DNA of 64,000 bases. Source: Agrobacterium sp. RAC06 (GTDB lineage: Bacteria; Pseudomonadota; Alphaproteobacteria; Rhizobiales; Rhizobiaceae). The DNA lies in assembly GCF_001713475.1 (NCBI RefSeq), contig NZ_CP016499.1, forward strand, positions 1,116,001 through 1,180,000. Reading direction: 5' to 3'. This document shows positions 46,801 through 56,314 of the stretch, piece by piece. Positions within the stretch are counted from its first letter, which is position 1, and every line of letters begins with the position of its first letter. The notes under the pieces are model-generated. The model saw nothing but the letters and a program-made list of their open reading frames with translations, made no database searches and was not told where the DNA came from. The translations under genes were made by a program, and so were the position numbers.

Positions 46801-48993
46801 TCAGGCTGCGTCTCTCGCGTGGCGGCTTGGCGGCGTCTTCACCGAAAGCAGAACGAGATCCGAGTAGCCGACATCCTCGAAGGTCACCATGATCTCGGCA
46901 AGCTCGTCCGCCCTGGGATCGGGAGCCGAGAGGATGATCTCGTGGCGGCCATTGCGGCTGAGACGGGCGACGCTTTCTGCATTCGCAGGACCGCATTCGA
47001 CCAGAACCAGATCGTAGACGTCAGCGAGTGCATCGACGATCATGGAGAGACGGTCGGCGCCACGCATGGCCTGACGGATATCCGCATTGCCCTGCGGGAC
47101 GATATCGGCCGTCGAGGAACGATCAGGATGGATGCAATCGGCAAAGGCGGCTTCGCCGGTCAACAGATCCGTGATTCCAGGAAGATCCCGCCAGGACGCC
47201 ATCAACCGCGTCGGGCAGGCTGATCCCGTCATGTCGACGAGAACCATGCGCTTGCCGCGTTCGGCAAGTTCGCGAGCGAGAGCGACCGTGCCGAGCGAGC
47301 CATCGTCGCCCGATGGCGAAATCGCAAAAGCGATCCGCGTTTCCTGCTCGACGAGAAAATTGGCCACGGATGCGATAGAGAACTCGTCATGCTCCTCGAC
47401 AGTCTCAGCCGCAGGAATCTCGGCAGTGACGACCTGCTCCATCTCCTCGACCAGTTCGGCGTCCGGGGCAACATTCAAAAGGCTCGCGGGCGTATCGGCC
47501 GAACGCTCGGGCTTGCCCGGATCGGGAGCGGCTTCCTGACGCGGTAGCGCCTCTTCCTCACGACGGACCGCAACGGGAGCCACCGTCCCCGTGGGACGCA
47601 AGGCCCGACCGCTGAAAAGCTCGGCAAGCATCACGGCGACGGCCGCGAGAATCATGGTCGACAACGTGGCGACGATCGTAATCGGCAGAACCTTCGGGAA
47701 GTTCGGCTCCTGTGGCTCGATCGCAGTGGAAATCACACGCGCATCAGCAGGGCTCGAATCCTTGTCGAGGCGTGACGACGCCTCGCGGTAGCGGGCCAGA
47801 TAGGTTTCGAGCAGCTGACGCTGGGCGGTCGCCTCGCGTTCCAGTGACTTCAAGCCGACTTCGTCCTCGCCGGCACGGGCCGTGTCAGCCTTCAAGGTAT
47901 TCAGCTGGGCAAGCAGCTGTGTTTCGCGCTCACGAGCAACGGCGGCTTCATTTTCGAGGCCGGCCGCGACCTTCAGCGATTCGGCCTGTACCTGCTCGCG
48001 GATACCCGAAAGCTGGGCACGCAGGGCCTTCATCTGGGGATGACCATCGAGCAGGCGCGTGGAGAGATCGGAAATCTGGGCGCGCAGCTGCGATTCGGCG
48101 GCCCTCAGGCGCTGGATCGATTCCGAGCGGGCAACCGCATCCAGCGTTTCGGTCGACCTTCCAGCCTTGATGCTGGCACGCAGGTTCTCAGCGGTTGCTT
48201 CGGCATTCGCGCGTTCGCCACGGACCCGGGCGAGTTCCGTCGAGATATCGGAGAGCTGCTTGCTGCTGAACGAGCTTTGATCGGAGCCGAGTGACATCAA
48301 GCCCGCCGAGGAGCGATATTCCGCAACCTTCTGCTCGGCCTCACGGACCTTTTCCCGCAGGTTGGCAATCTCCGTTTCCAGCCAGCGGACGGCGTCGGAA
48401 TTGCTGTCGAGCTTGGCACCGCTCTGCAAGGAGCGATAGACGTCCATCATCGTGTTCGGGACTGTTGCCGCGAGCTTCGGATCCTGCGATGTGAACTCGA
48501 TCCCGATCACCCGCGACTTGTCGACCTGATAGACGGCGAGCTTTTCCTTGAAGGCGTTGATGACGCGCTCTTCGGGCGGAAGTTCCAGCGGGTTACTCTT
48601 CAGTCCAAAGAGCACGAGGAAGTCGGTGACGACGGAGGGGCTGGAGTCCGGATCGAATTCGGTGCGCTCATGCAGCTTGAGGTCCCGGGCCACCTGCTTG
48701 ATCAGATCAACGGACTGGAGCAGTTGCACCTGGCTTGCGATATTCAGTTCGTCGGGCAAAGGTTCGGCGATCGAGGACGAGGTTCCCGAGGCCGAGAAGT
48801 TCGGCTCGCGCGGCTCGATCAGAAGTTTTGCATCGCCCTTGTAGGTGGGCGAGATCGCATTGGCACCAACGAAGGCCAGCACCCCGACAAGCGCAGTCGC
48901 GGCCAGGATCCTCCCCTTTCGCTCCCACACGGCGCGAAAGAGCTGGGCGAGGTCGATATCGACATCATGTTGATCGCGGTCCACACTCGGCAT
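46801..48993 (-). CDS. Wzc/GumC-like polysaccharide co-polymerase with degenerate kinase domain
   Basis: 730 residues. An N-terminal Wzz domain (first membrane helix about residues 27-48), a long periplasmic coiled coil (about 200-410), and a second helix (about 435-460, VLPITIVATLSTMILAAVAV) make the inner-membrane co-polymerase. The C-terminal cytoplasmic part (from about 550) aligns with bacterial tyrosine kinases but Walker A reads SPSGDDGSLGT with no lysine, the A' site reads VLVDMTGS without DxD, Walker B reads VLVECGP, and no tyrosine cluster ends the protein. It therefore looks catalytically inactive. Start at 48993 (GGGAG upstream). Divergent from the Wza-like gene. Confidence 0.88.
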   Translation of the reverse strand: MPSVDRDQHDVDIDLAQLFRAVWERKGRILAATALVGVLAFVGANAISPTYKGDAKLLIEPREPNFSASGTSSSIAEPLPDELNIASQVQLLQSVDLIKQVARDLKLHERTEFDPDSSPSVVTDFLVLFGLKSNPLELPPEERVINAFKEKLAVYQVDKSRVIGIEFTSQDPKLAATVPNTMMDVYRSLQSGAKLDSNSDAVRWLETEIANLREKVREAEQKVAEYRSSAGLMSLGSDQSSFSSKQLSDISTELARVRGERANAEATAENLRASIKAGRSTETLDAVARSESIQRLRAAESQLRAQISDLSTRLLDGHPQMKALRAQLSGIREQVQAESLKVAAGLENEAAVARERETQLLAQLNTLKADTARAGEDEVGLKSLEREATAQRQLLETYLARYREASSRLDKDSSPADARVISTAIEPQEPNFPKVLPITIVATLSTMILAAVAVMLAELFSGRALRPTGTVAPVAVRREEEALPRQEAAPDPGKPERSADTPASLLNVAPDAELVEEMEQVVTAEIPAAETVEEHDEFSIASVANFLVEQETRIAFAISPSGDDGSLGTVALARELAERGKRMVLVDMTGSACPTRLMASWRDLPGITDLLTGEAAFADCIHPDRSSTADIVPQGNADIRQAMRGADRLSMIVDALADVYDLVLVECGPANAESVARLSRNGRHEIILSAPDPRADELAEIMVTFEDVGYSDLVLLSVKTPPSRHARDAA

Positions 48994-49176
48994 CACAGAC
49001 TCCCGGAACATCTTGCCCGCGAAAGTAAAGGATCATGGTAACACAAGGGTTAACCGTGATGCTCCCAGTTTTGGCGTCTGAATGAGGCAATCCGCCACCA
49101 GACGTTTACCCGGCATTAACCCTAACCATTCGATAACAGGCCAACGAATGTGGGTTCAGTGGGAGCGCAGCAGCGC

Positions 49177-49752
49177 ATGGCGATGGTCGGCAAACAGGCG
49201 ATGGTTCTGATCGCAAGCGTGGTCCTGTCGATCGGCGTTTCGGGCTGCGCGAGTTATCGCCCTGCCCCGAAGGTCTTTCACGAGGCCACTATCCAGCCGT
49301 ATCGGCTCGACAGCGGTGACCGTCTGCGCGTCACCGTTTTCGAACAACCGAGCCTCACCAACACCTATACCGTTGACCAGGCCGGCTACATCGCCTTCCC
49401 GCTCGTTGGTCAGGTCGCGGCTCGCGGTGCGACCCTCACCCAGCTCGAAGGCGCGATCGCCCAGAAGCTCAAGCAGGGGTACCTGCGTGATCCCGACGTC
49501 TCGATCGAAGTCGATCGCTACCGGTCCATCTTCGTCATGGGCCAGGTCGGGCAACCGGGGCAATACGCCTATGTGCCGGGCATGACGATCCTCAACGCCA
49601 TCGCCGTCTCCGGCGGCTTCAACAGCCGGGCCAATCAGCGGGATGTCGACGTGACCCGCAAGATCAACGGACAGATCATCACCGGCCGCGTGCCAATCAC
49701 CGACCCGATCCTTGCAGGCGACACCGTCTACGTGCGCGAACGGCTGTTCTGA
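49177..49752 (+). CDS. Wza-like polysaccharide export lipoprotein
   Basis: 191 residues. A lipoprotein signal peptide ends at VSGC (about residue 26), followed by the polysaccharide-export domain (YRLDSGDRLRVTVFEQPSLT) and one SLBB domain (IFVMGQVGQPGQYAYVPGMT). It should form the periplasmic and outer-membrane channel. It lacks the C-terminal barrel helix seen in long Wza. In gene content the locus resembles Agrobacterium upp, whose UppC is of this family. The glycosyltransferase gene follows after three bases. Confidence 0.92.
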   Translation: MAMVGKQAMVLIASVVLSIGVSGCASYRPAPKVFHEATIQPYRLDSGDRLRVTVFEQPSLTNTYTVDQAGYIAFPLVGQVAARGATLTQLEGAIAQKLKQGYLRDPDVSIEVDRYRSIFVMGQVGQPGQYAYVPGMTILNAIAVSGGFNSRANQRDVDVTRKINGQIITGRVPITDPILAGDTVYVRERLF

Positions 49753-49755
49753 TCG

Positions 49756-50898
49756 ATGGCCGAAGCCCCGTCGCTGCGCATCGTGCATTGCTTTCGGTCG
49801 CCGATCGGCGGAATCTTCCGCCATGTCCGCGATCTGGCAGAGTTGCACAGCGCGGCCGGACACAAAGTCGGCATCCTCTGCGACAGCTCGACGGGCGGCG
49901 CCCATGAAGACCGGCTCTTCGAGCAGATCATGCCGCATCTTGCGCTCGGCGTCACACGCTTCCCGATTCGGCGTTCCGTCAGTTTGAAGGACATGGCGGC
50001 GCTCGGCGAAGCTTACAAACTCATCAAGGAATTGCAGCCGGATATCCTGCATGGTCATGGCGCCAAGGGCGGCGTGATCGCGCGGTTGATCGGCTCACTG
50101 CTGCGGGTTCGAAGGTATCGCGTCGCCCGCCTCTATTCACCGCATGGCGGCAGCCTGCATTTCTCGCGGGCAAAACCGTCAGGACAGGCCGTCTTCATGG
50201 CCGAGCGCGTTCTGGAGCGGATGACGGAATCGATTTCTTTCGTCTGCGACTACGAGCGCCAGACCTACGAGACAAAGATAGGCAAACCCCATTGCCAGGC
50301 GACGCGGGTCTATAACGGCATCAGCGAGAGAGACTTCGGGCGTATCCCGGTCGAAGCCGCGGGCGTGGATTTCGCCTATATCGGAATGCTGCGCGACCTC
50401 AAGGGGCCCGATGTCTTCATCAATGCCTTCGCCGACGCTGAACGACTGGTTGGTCGACCGTTGAGCGGGGTGATCGTCGGAGACGGCCCCGACCTCGATC
50501 GCTATCGTCGAATGGTCGAACAAAAAGGCCTTAGCCGCCGGATTGGCTTCAAACCCGCCATGCCCATCGCCGAGGCCTTTGCGCTCTCCGACATCATTGT
50601 CGTTCCCTCGCGCGCCGAGGCCATGCCCTATATCGTCCTGGAGGCGCTGGCCGCAGAAAAGACGGTTATCGCCTCACGGGTCGGGGGCATTCCCGAGATC
50701 CTCGGCCCTGACTGCGAGGCCCTCGTCGAGGCCGGCCGCGCCGACCTCTTCGGCGCCGTGATGGCCAAGGCGCTCACCGATCCGGACTGGTCGAGGCGAA
50801 CCATGCCGAGTCCTCAGAGCTTCCGCTCCCGTTTTTCCGCAACAGTCATGGCCAGGGACATCGAAGCGCTTTATCGGGCGCAACTCGCGCGCATTTGA
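49756..50898 (+). CDS. GT4-type glycosyltransferase
   Basis: 380 residues, GT-B fold. The N-terminal half opens with RIVHCFRSPIGGIFRHVRDL and HGHGAKGGVIARL (acceptor domain). The nucleotide-sugar site is in the C-terminal half: VIVGDGPDLDRYRRM, then VVPSRAEAMPYIVLEALAAE with the EX7E glutamates. Cytoplasmic face of the inner membrane; adds a sugar to the lipid-linked intermediate. Donor sugar unknown. Directly behind the export lipoprotein. Confidence 0.93.
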   Translation: MAEAPSLRIVHCFRSPIGGIFRHVRDLAELHSAAGHKVGILCDSSTGGAHEDRLFEQIMPHLALGVTRFPIRRSVSLKDMAALGEAYKLIKELQPDILHGHGAKGGVIARLIGSLLRVRRYRVARLYSPHGGSLHFSRAKPSGQAVFMAERVLERMTESISFVCDYERQTYETKIGKPHCQATRVYNGISERDFGRIPVEAAGVDFAYIGMLRDLKGPDVFINAFADAERLVGRPLSGVIVGDGPDLDRYRRMVEQKGLSRRIGFKPAMPIAEAFALSDIIVVPSRAEAMPYIVLEALAAEKTVIASRVGGIPEILGPDCEALVEAGRADLFGAVMAKALTDPDWSRRTMPSPQSFRSRFSATVMARDIEALYRAQLARI

Positions 50899-50945
50899 CC
50901 GCGGCTTGCACTGAAACGGCACAGATCACGCCATTTCTGAGGGGA

Positions 50946-50965
50946 TCCTAAAGCGTTTCTTAGGA
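50946..50965. promoter_or_regulatory. Inverted repeat upstream of the initiating transferase gene
   Basis: TCCTAA and TTAGGA are separated by eight bases in the 109-base gap before 51008. The gap is the only sizeable one in this plus-strand operon, so the repeat may be an operator or part of an internal promoter. Unassigned regulator. Confidence 0.45.
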
Positions 50966-51007
50966 CCTTCGCCGTAGTCTTCCCGCACACACGTGCGAGA
51001 TCCAGAC

Positions 51008-52564
51008 ATGAACAAGGTCGACAAACCCGAGGCATTCGATCTTGACGCATTGCGTCGCGGTCAGACGGCCGGCGACGATCCCCTGCACAAGGTGGAAGGG
51101 GAGCGTAAAGCCGAAATCAGCGCATTGGCACGCCAGATCGCGTCACAATATGCGGTGGCCAACTATTCGCCGTCGATCGTGATCGGCCAGCTGCGTTTTC
51201 TCGAGTTCTTCAGTCTGTTCGGGATTGCGCTCGGCGCTAACTTCTTCTTCGCCTTCGATCCGGGCGCTCACTTCCTCGACACGAGCGTCAGTGCCTTTGT
51301 CGGCTCGCTGATGGCATTGCTCTTCATGCAGGCCAGCGATTGCTACCATGTCTCGATTCTGCGTTCGCCGATGGGATCCATGGCGCGGGTACTCGGAAGC
51401 TGGATGGCTTCCCTCGGTCTTGTCGCTCTGACGAACTTCCTGTTCATCGACCATGACCCCAATTACCGCAGCATACTCGCCGCATGGTTCGTGCTCGGTG
51501 CGATCTATCTCCTGATCGAGCGCAATCTGATCGGGTTTGGCTTTCGGCGCTGGGGACGCAACGGCGTGATGGAGCGCCGAGCGGTGATCGTCGGCGGCGG
51601 CAAACCTGCCAAAGACCTGATCCGCGCTCTGGAACAGCAGCCGGAAAACGACATCCGGATCTGCGGTATCTTCGACGATCGTAACTCTGCACGCTCCCCG
51701 GACGTGGTTGCCGGTTACCCGAAGCTCGGGACCGTGGCGGAACTCGTCGAATTTGCGCGTCTCGCCCATATCGACATGCTGATCATCTCGCTGCCGCTCA
51801 GCGCTGAAGCCCGCATCATGCAGCTCCTGAAGATGCTCTGGGTGCTGCCGGTCGATATCCGCCTCGCCGCCCATTCCAACAATCTGCGCTTCCGGCCTCG
51901 CGCCTATTCGCATGTCGGTGCGGTCCCGCTTCTCGACATTCTCGACAAGCCGATCCGTGACTGGGATTCCGTCGCCAAGCGCGCCTTCGACATCTTCTTC
52001 AGCGTTCTCGCCCTCATCCTGCTGTGGCCGGTTTTCATTGCCACGGCGATTGCGGTCAAGATGACATCCAAGGGACCGGTCTTCTTCGTGCAGAAGCGTC
52101 ACGGCTTCAACAACGAGGTGATCAACGTCCTGAAATTCCGGTCGATGTATACGGAAATGAGCGATCCGACGGCCAAGAATGCCGTTACCAAGAACGACCC
52201 GCGCGTGACGCCGGTCGGCCGTTTCATCCGCAAGACGTCGATCGACGAGTTGCCGCAGATCTTCAACGTGCTGCGCGGCGATCTCTCGCTGGTCGGCCCC
52301 CGTCCCCATGCCATCCTCGGCCAGACCCGCGACAAGACATTCGGCGAAATCGTCGAGGGTTATTTCGCCCGCCACCGGGTCAAGCCCGGCGTCACCGGTT
52401 GGGCGCAGATCAACGGCTGGCGCGGCGAAATCGACACCGACGACAAGATCAAGTTCCGCACGGCCTATGACCTCTATTACATCGAAAACTGGTCTCTCTG
52501 GTTCGATCTGAAGATCCTGTTCCTGACCCCGCTCAGGCTTCTCAATACCGAGAACGCCTATTGA
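51008..52564 (+). CDS. Undecaprenyl-phosphate sugar phosphotransferase (WbaP/WcaJ type)
   Basis: 518 residues. About four N-terminal membrane helices (60-180), a Rossmann-like CoA-binding/CpsE region ([20 protein letters not shown]), one further helix (about 325-350) and the catalytic bacterial sugar transferase domain with [50 protein letters not shown] and GPRP. It starts repeat-unit assembly by moving a sugar phosphate to undecaprenyl phosphate. Its counterpart in the Agrobacterium upp locus would be UppE (inference). ATG at 51008; a GTG five codons earlier is possible. Confidence 0.94.
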   Translation: MNKVDKPEAFDLDALRRGQTAGDDPLHKVEGERKAEISALARQIASQYAVANYSPSIVIGQLRFLEFFSLFGIALGANFFFAFDPGAHFLDTSVSAFVGSLMALLFMQASDCYHVSILRSPMGSMARVLGSWMASLGLVALTNFLFIDHDPNYRSILAAWFVLGAIYLLIERNLIGFGFRRWGRNGVMERRAVIVGGGKPAKDLIRALEQQPENDIRICGIFDDRNSARSPDVVAGYPKLGTVAELVEFARLAHIDMLIISLPLSAEARIMQLLKMLWVLPVDIRLAAHSNNLRFRPRAYSHVGAVPLLDILDKPIRDWDSVAKRAFDIFFSVLALILLWPVFIATAIAVKMTSKGPVFFVQKRHGFNNEVINVLKFRSMYTEMSDPTAKNAVTKNDPRVTPVGRFIRKTSIDELPQIFNVLRGDLSLVGPRPHAILGQTRDKTFGEIVEGYFARHRVKPGVTGWAQINGWRGEIDTDDKIKFRTAYDLYYIENWSLWFDLKILFLTPLRLLNTENAY

Positions 52565-53793
52565 GTGCCGTCGTCAACCAAGCGAGGCCCTTCAATCCGC
52601 AGGCAGCTGCCGTTCAGCTGATGATCTCCTGGATCATGGCGTTTGGCGTCTTCCTGTCGGGCTTCGTCATATCCGAGCCTGCCCCTTATGAACTTCTGAT
52701 GGTCGGCCAGGTCGCGCTCTGGTTCCTCTTCGGCCTGAAGATCTCGCGCGTCGTCGCGCCCCTGCTCGCTCTGTTGCTGATCTTCAACGTCGGCGGTTTG
52801 CTGGCACTGACCATGCTTAGGACCATCCTGACGGAGCAGGTTCTCTACGTGGCAGTGTCGATCTTCCTGGCGCTCACGGCCGTGTTTTATGCTGCGGTCA
52901 TCGAGGACAGGCCGCAGCGGCTGAAACTGATCTTCCAGGCCTGGGTGGCTGCCGCCATCATCACGGGTATGCTCGGGATTCTCGGCTATTTCCACGCCTT
53001 CCCCGGAGCAGAAGTCTTCACGCGCTACGATCGCGCCATGGGTGCCTTCCAGGACCCCAATGTCTTCGGCCCGTTTCTCGTCGCGCCGACACTTTACCTG
53101 ATGCATGGCATGCTGAAAGGGCGGCTGCTCGAGTCCCCGCTGCGGATTGTCGGTATTCTGATCCTTTCCTTGGCGGTGTTTCTCTCCTTCTCGCGCGCCG
53201 CCTGGGGACTGTTTCTCTTCTGCACCGTCGCCCTGGTCTTCGTCATGCTGCTCAAGGAGCGGACCAATGCCTTCCGCCTGAAGATCCTGGTGCTGTCCCT
53301 TGCTGCGGTCGTCGCCATGGTCTTGGCGCTCTCGGTCGCTCTGCAGTTCGAGAAGGTGCAAGCGCTGTTCGAGACCCGGACCCAGTTGGTACAGGAATAT
53401 GACGGCGGCCACCTGGGGCGCTTCGCCCGGCACCGTCTCGGTTTTGAACTGGCGATGGAAAGGCCGCTCGGGATCGGGCCGATGATGTTCGGCCGGATCT
53501 TCCCGGAAGACGAACACAATATCTGGCTGAAATCCCTGATGGCCTATGGCTGGATCGGCTTTGTCTCTTACGTGACCCTGATGATCTGGACCGTGTCGAT
53601 GGGCTTCCGCTACTTGCTGCGCGAAAGACCATGGCAACCCTATCTGATGGTCGCCTGGATCGTTCTCGTCGGGCATATCCTGGTCGGCACCGTGATCGAT
53701 ACCGACCACTGGCGGCATTTCTATCTCGTGCTCGGCATCGTCTGGGGCTGGGGCGCTGCCGAATGGCGTCACCAGCGCGCCTTGCGGAACTGA
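52561..53793 (+). CDS. O-antigen ligase/polymerase-like membrane protein
   Basis: 410 residues with about ten to eleven membrane helices and the large periplasmic loop of the Wzy/WaaL family (about residues 250-320, with RFARHRLGFELAMERPLGIG and EDEHNIWLKSLMAYGWIG, the usual Arg and His residues). Probably polymerises the polysaccharide repeat. The start appears to be a TTG overlapping the previous stop by four bases, suggesting translational coupling; an ATG 20 codons later is an alternative. Confidence 0.88.
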   Translation: MSAVVNQARPFNPQAAAVQLMISWIMAFGVFLSGFVISEPAPYELLMVGQVALWFLFGLKISRVVAPLLALLLIFNVGGLLALTMLRTILTEQVLYVAVSIFLALTAVFYAAVIEDRPQRLKLIFQAWVAAAIITGMLGILGYFHAFPGAEVFTRYDRAMGAFQDPNVFGPFLVAPTLYLMHGMLKGRLLESPLRIVGILILSLAVFLSFSRAAWGLFLFCTVALVFVMLLKERTNAFRLKILVLSLAAVVAMVLALSVALQFEKVQALFETRTQLVQEYDGGHLGRFARHRLGFELAMERPLGIGPMMFGRIFPEDEHNIWLKSLMAYGWIGFVSYVTLMIWTVSMGFRYLLRERPWQPYLMVAWIVLVGHILVGTVIDTDHWRHFYLVLGIVWGWGAAEWRHQRALRN

Positions 53794-53856
53794 CGCAGAA
53801 ATGGCCGATTGCGGGCACTGCATTGATTTATTGCCCGCGCACCCCATACTTTACTC

Positions 53857-54150
53857 ATGATCACACCTGCTCAGATACGCGCTGCGCGCGCCATGCTCGA
53901 CGTCACCATCGACCGATTGTCGCAGGAAAGCGGCGTGCCCGCGCTGCTGATCCTCCAGATCGAAGCCGGGAATGGCTATGACGCCACACCACAGCATTAC
54001 GCGGCGCTGAAGACCGCGCTCACGGATATGGGCGTCGTCTTTCTGGAGGCGGGCGAAGGCGGCCAAGGTGCAGAAGGACTTCGTCTTGCTGCGCGCGGCG
54101 GTGACGACGGCATGCGCCCCGAAGAACTCACCGCCGCCAACGACGATTGA
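53857..54150 (+). CDS. XRE-family small DNA-binding protein
   Basis: 97 residues. Residues 1-60 form a lambda-repressor-like helix-turn-helix (TPAQIRAARAMLDVTIDRLS, then GVPALLILQIEAGNG). The C-terminal 35 residues are Gly/Glu-rich and probably disordered. It follows the ligase gene by 63 bases and may regulate the polysaccharide genes, but there is no direct evidence. The ribosome site is weak. Confidence 0.85.
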   Translation: MITPAQIRAARAMLDVTIDRLSQESGVPALLILQIEAGNGYDATPQHYAALKTALTDMGVVFLEAGEGGQGAEGLRLAARGGDDGMRPEELTAANDD

Positions 54151-54227
54151 GTTTTTCCAATATGGCGATGGAACAATAACCGGCGCCCAGACTTTCCCTG
54201 TCCGACATCATCAGACAGGAGAATTTC

Positions 54228-54377
54228 ATGAGCCGGAACAATGGCCTCTACCTCATCATCGGCGCTCTCGTGGTCGCCGTTATCGGCCTTGGCATCTATG
54301 TCTACCAGGAAGAGCAGAAGCCTGACGGCGTCGAACTCCGGATCGGCGAGAGCGGCGTATCGATCGAGGAAAACTGA
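54228..54377 (+). CDS. 49-residue single-pass membrane protein
   Basis: MSRNNGLYLIIGALVVAVIG begins a single helix (about residues 7-26), followed by a short, mostly acidic tail ending in SGVSIEEN. ACAGGAGAA lies just upstream of the ATG, a strong ribosome site, and codon use is like its neighbours. I believe similar small proteins occur in other rhizobia. The tail would face the periplasm if the N terminus stays inside. Function unknown. Confidence 0.8.
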   Translation: MSRNNGLYLIIGALVVAVIGLGIYVYQEEQKPDGVELRIGESGVSIEEN

Positions 54378-54394
54378 GCAACCGCCTCAGCAGC

Positions 54395-55417
54395 TCAAGT
54401 TCGGCCTGGCCGAATGAAAGTTTCGTAGAACTGCTGGGGCGCGCCGATGGCGCCCTCAAGCATGTAGGCCTGGCGCTCAGAGCCGGCGCGTCGCGCGATG
54501 ACGGGCAGGCCATGGTCCAGGGCATTAAGCAGGCGATACTCCACCAACCGTCTGCCATTCTCATCCTTCCAGACGATCATCGATCCTTCCGGCCGGACTT
54601 CACTCTGTCCGGCGAATTCATCAAGCCCATGGAAATCCAGCCATTGGGCGAGCAGCGCCTCTCCATTGCCTGGCGACACCACCCGATCTGCCCTGCCCTG
54701 CCAGATCGCCACGGCTGGTTTGCGGCTGGACACGTCTCCTGCCGCACTCCGTGCCAGGTCACCCCATTCCCGTCTGCTGCGGCGAGGACCTGATTTCATC
54801 ACTGAAAGTGCCGACATGGCGTCGCGGGCCGCGCCAAAGGGGAGCCCACCCACCACCTGACCGGCGGCAAAGAGATGCGGATATGTGACGAGGATCGCAT
54901 TGGCCATGGCACCGCCCGCCGACAGCCCCTGGATGAAGACCCTGCTGTCCGCGATCCCGTGACGCTCGATCGCGTGTTCGATCATCTGGCGGATCGACAT
55001 CAGCTCACCGCGATCGCGCGCCACCATGCTCGGGCGGAACCAGTTGAAGCAGAGATTGTGATTGTTCTCCTTGGTCTGCTCCGGATAGAGCAGCACGAAA
55101 CCCTTTTCCCGCGCCATGCGGCTCCAACCGCTGCCACGGTCGAACTGTCTTGCGGTCTGTAGACAGCCATGCAGTACCACCACGAGCGTAGCCGGGTCCC
55201 GGCGGGCGGAGGGCACATATTCAAACATCCGCAGTCGTCCGGGATTGCTGCCGAAGGCATGCACCTGCACGAGGCCGGAGCGCGGCGCGCGGGGTTTTGC
55301 GACCTTCGGCGGCTCATACATCCTGAGCTTGGGCATCGCCTTCTCCAGCCTGCGCTGCAGACGCTTCTGGCTGCGAAGCAGCGCAGAAAGCGGAGAGATG
55401 GAGAACTTGAAGCGCAT
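54395..55417 (-). CDS. PHB depolymerase-family esterase
   Basis: 340 residues of the alpha/beta-hydrolase 'extracellular catalytic domain type 1' group. The nucleophile is in GLSAGGAMAN, the oxyanion region in VVLHGCLQTARQFD, the acid in WQGRADRVVSPGN and the His in LDHGLP. No signal peptide is visible: the N terminus (MRFKFSISPLSALLRSQKRL) is basic. So it may be intracellular or act on another ester, and polyhydroxybutyrate as substrate is not certain. AAGGAG precedes 55417. Confidence 0.88.
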   Translation of the reverse strand: MRFKFSISPLSALLRSQKRLQRRLEKAMPKLRMYEPPKVAKPRAPRSGLVQVHAFGSNPGRLRMFEYVPSARRDPATLVVVLHGCLQTARQFDRGSGWSRMAREKGFVLLYPEQTKENNHNLCFNWFRPSMVARDRGELMSIRQMIEHAIERHGIADSRVFIQGLSAGGAMANAILVTYPHLFAAGQVVGGLPFGAARDAMSALSVMKSGPRRSRREWGDLARSAAGDVSSRKPAVAIWQGRADRVVSPGNGEALLAQWLDFHGLDEFAGQSEVRPEGSMIVWKDENGRRLVEYRLLNALDHGLPVIARRAGSERQAYMLEGAIGAPQQFYETFIRPGRT

Positions 55418-55544
55418 CGGATTTCGGCTCCTTTCGAACCTCTTTCCAATATAATGCTGCATTGCAGCAAACATAGGACAGAAACCAAAAGAAGCCGAGT
55501 GACATTCACGCTCGGGAGTTTTGCGACGACCTGTCGCCAACAAC

Positions 55545-55574
55545 GAAAAAACCGGGCACCTTGCGGTACCCGGT
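55545..55574 (-). terminator. Intrinsic terminator of tRNA-Pro
   Basis: Minus strand stem ACCGGG(T)ACC / GGT(G)CCCGGT with a four-base loop and TTTTTT tail, 49 bases after the tRNA end. Confidence 0.85.
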
Positions 55575-55622
55575 CTCTCTAACCATGTCACGAAATCAAC
55601 TGCTTGATCCCTGAGCATAAAA

Positions 55623-55699
<77 letters not shown>

Positions 55700-55821
55700 T
55701 CATCTGCCAATCGTGCTTTTTTGGGTCACGAGTGACCCGCTCGACAGCCAGTTTCCTTTAGACAGTCAGCCATTTCTGCGCAAGGGGAAACTCCAGCGGG
55801 GACGAAAAAATGCAAGGATGA

Positions 55822-56235
55822 TCAATTCAGACGTTGCATCAGCGCTCTGATTTCCTCGAAGCGCCGGCGTTCTTCGGGTTCTTCGCTGTTTGCGGCGTAG
55901 CAGGTCAGGTCCATGCAGAAGCGCGTGACCTGCAGCGGTTCGGCGTCACGTTCGAATTGACACTCGATCTTGTCAGAAATGTCCTGCGGTTCGCTGTCCA
56001 TCCGGGTGGAATAGGTGAGCCTTGCTCCTGGCGGATCAAGCTCAGGAAAGGCCTGGACAACGCCAACCTTCAGATCTTTGACCATCAGCATGTTCTTCGC
56101 CACGAAGATGCAGGCATCCTCGACGGTAGCAGGTCTGGCCTCGGTGGCGTCAGACGACGTTGCCGCCTGCTGCGCAAGCGCCGGGGCGGCGGCGAGCAGG
56201 AAGAGAAGTGGGAGTGTGATAAAAAGCCGTTTCAT
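55822..56235 (-). CDS. Exported protein of unknown function
   Basis: 137 residues with a signal peptide (MKRLFITLPLLFLLAAAPALAQQ). The mature protein has Cys in VEDACIFV, IECQFER, RFCMDLTC, an even set of four. It is soluble and acidic, likely periplasmic. No family recognised. It lies between tRNA-Pro and the merR gene. Confidence 0.8.
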   Translation of the reverse strand: MKRLFITLPLLFLLAAAPALAQQAATSSDATEARPATVEDACIFVAKNMLMVKDLKVGVVQAFPELDPPGARLTYSTRMDSEPQDISDKIECQFERDAEPLQVTRFCMDLTCYAANSEEPEERRRFEEIRALMQRLN

Positions 56236-56314
56236 GGAGCCTCGCGCGGGTTGCGTGTCGGTCCTTCAACGCCTCAAGGTCAAGCGGTGTTCCGTTCAAG
56301 GGAACGAAGTGTCA

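Noticed and set aside
49115..49130. CtrA-like sequence between the divergent Wzc- and Wza-like genes (ATTAACCCTAACCATT)
   Set aside because: It lacks the second TTAA at the seven-base spacing, so it does not meet the consensus.
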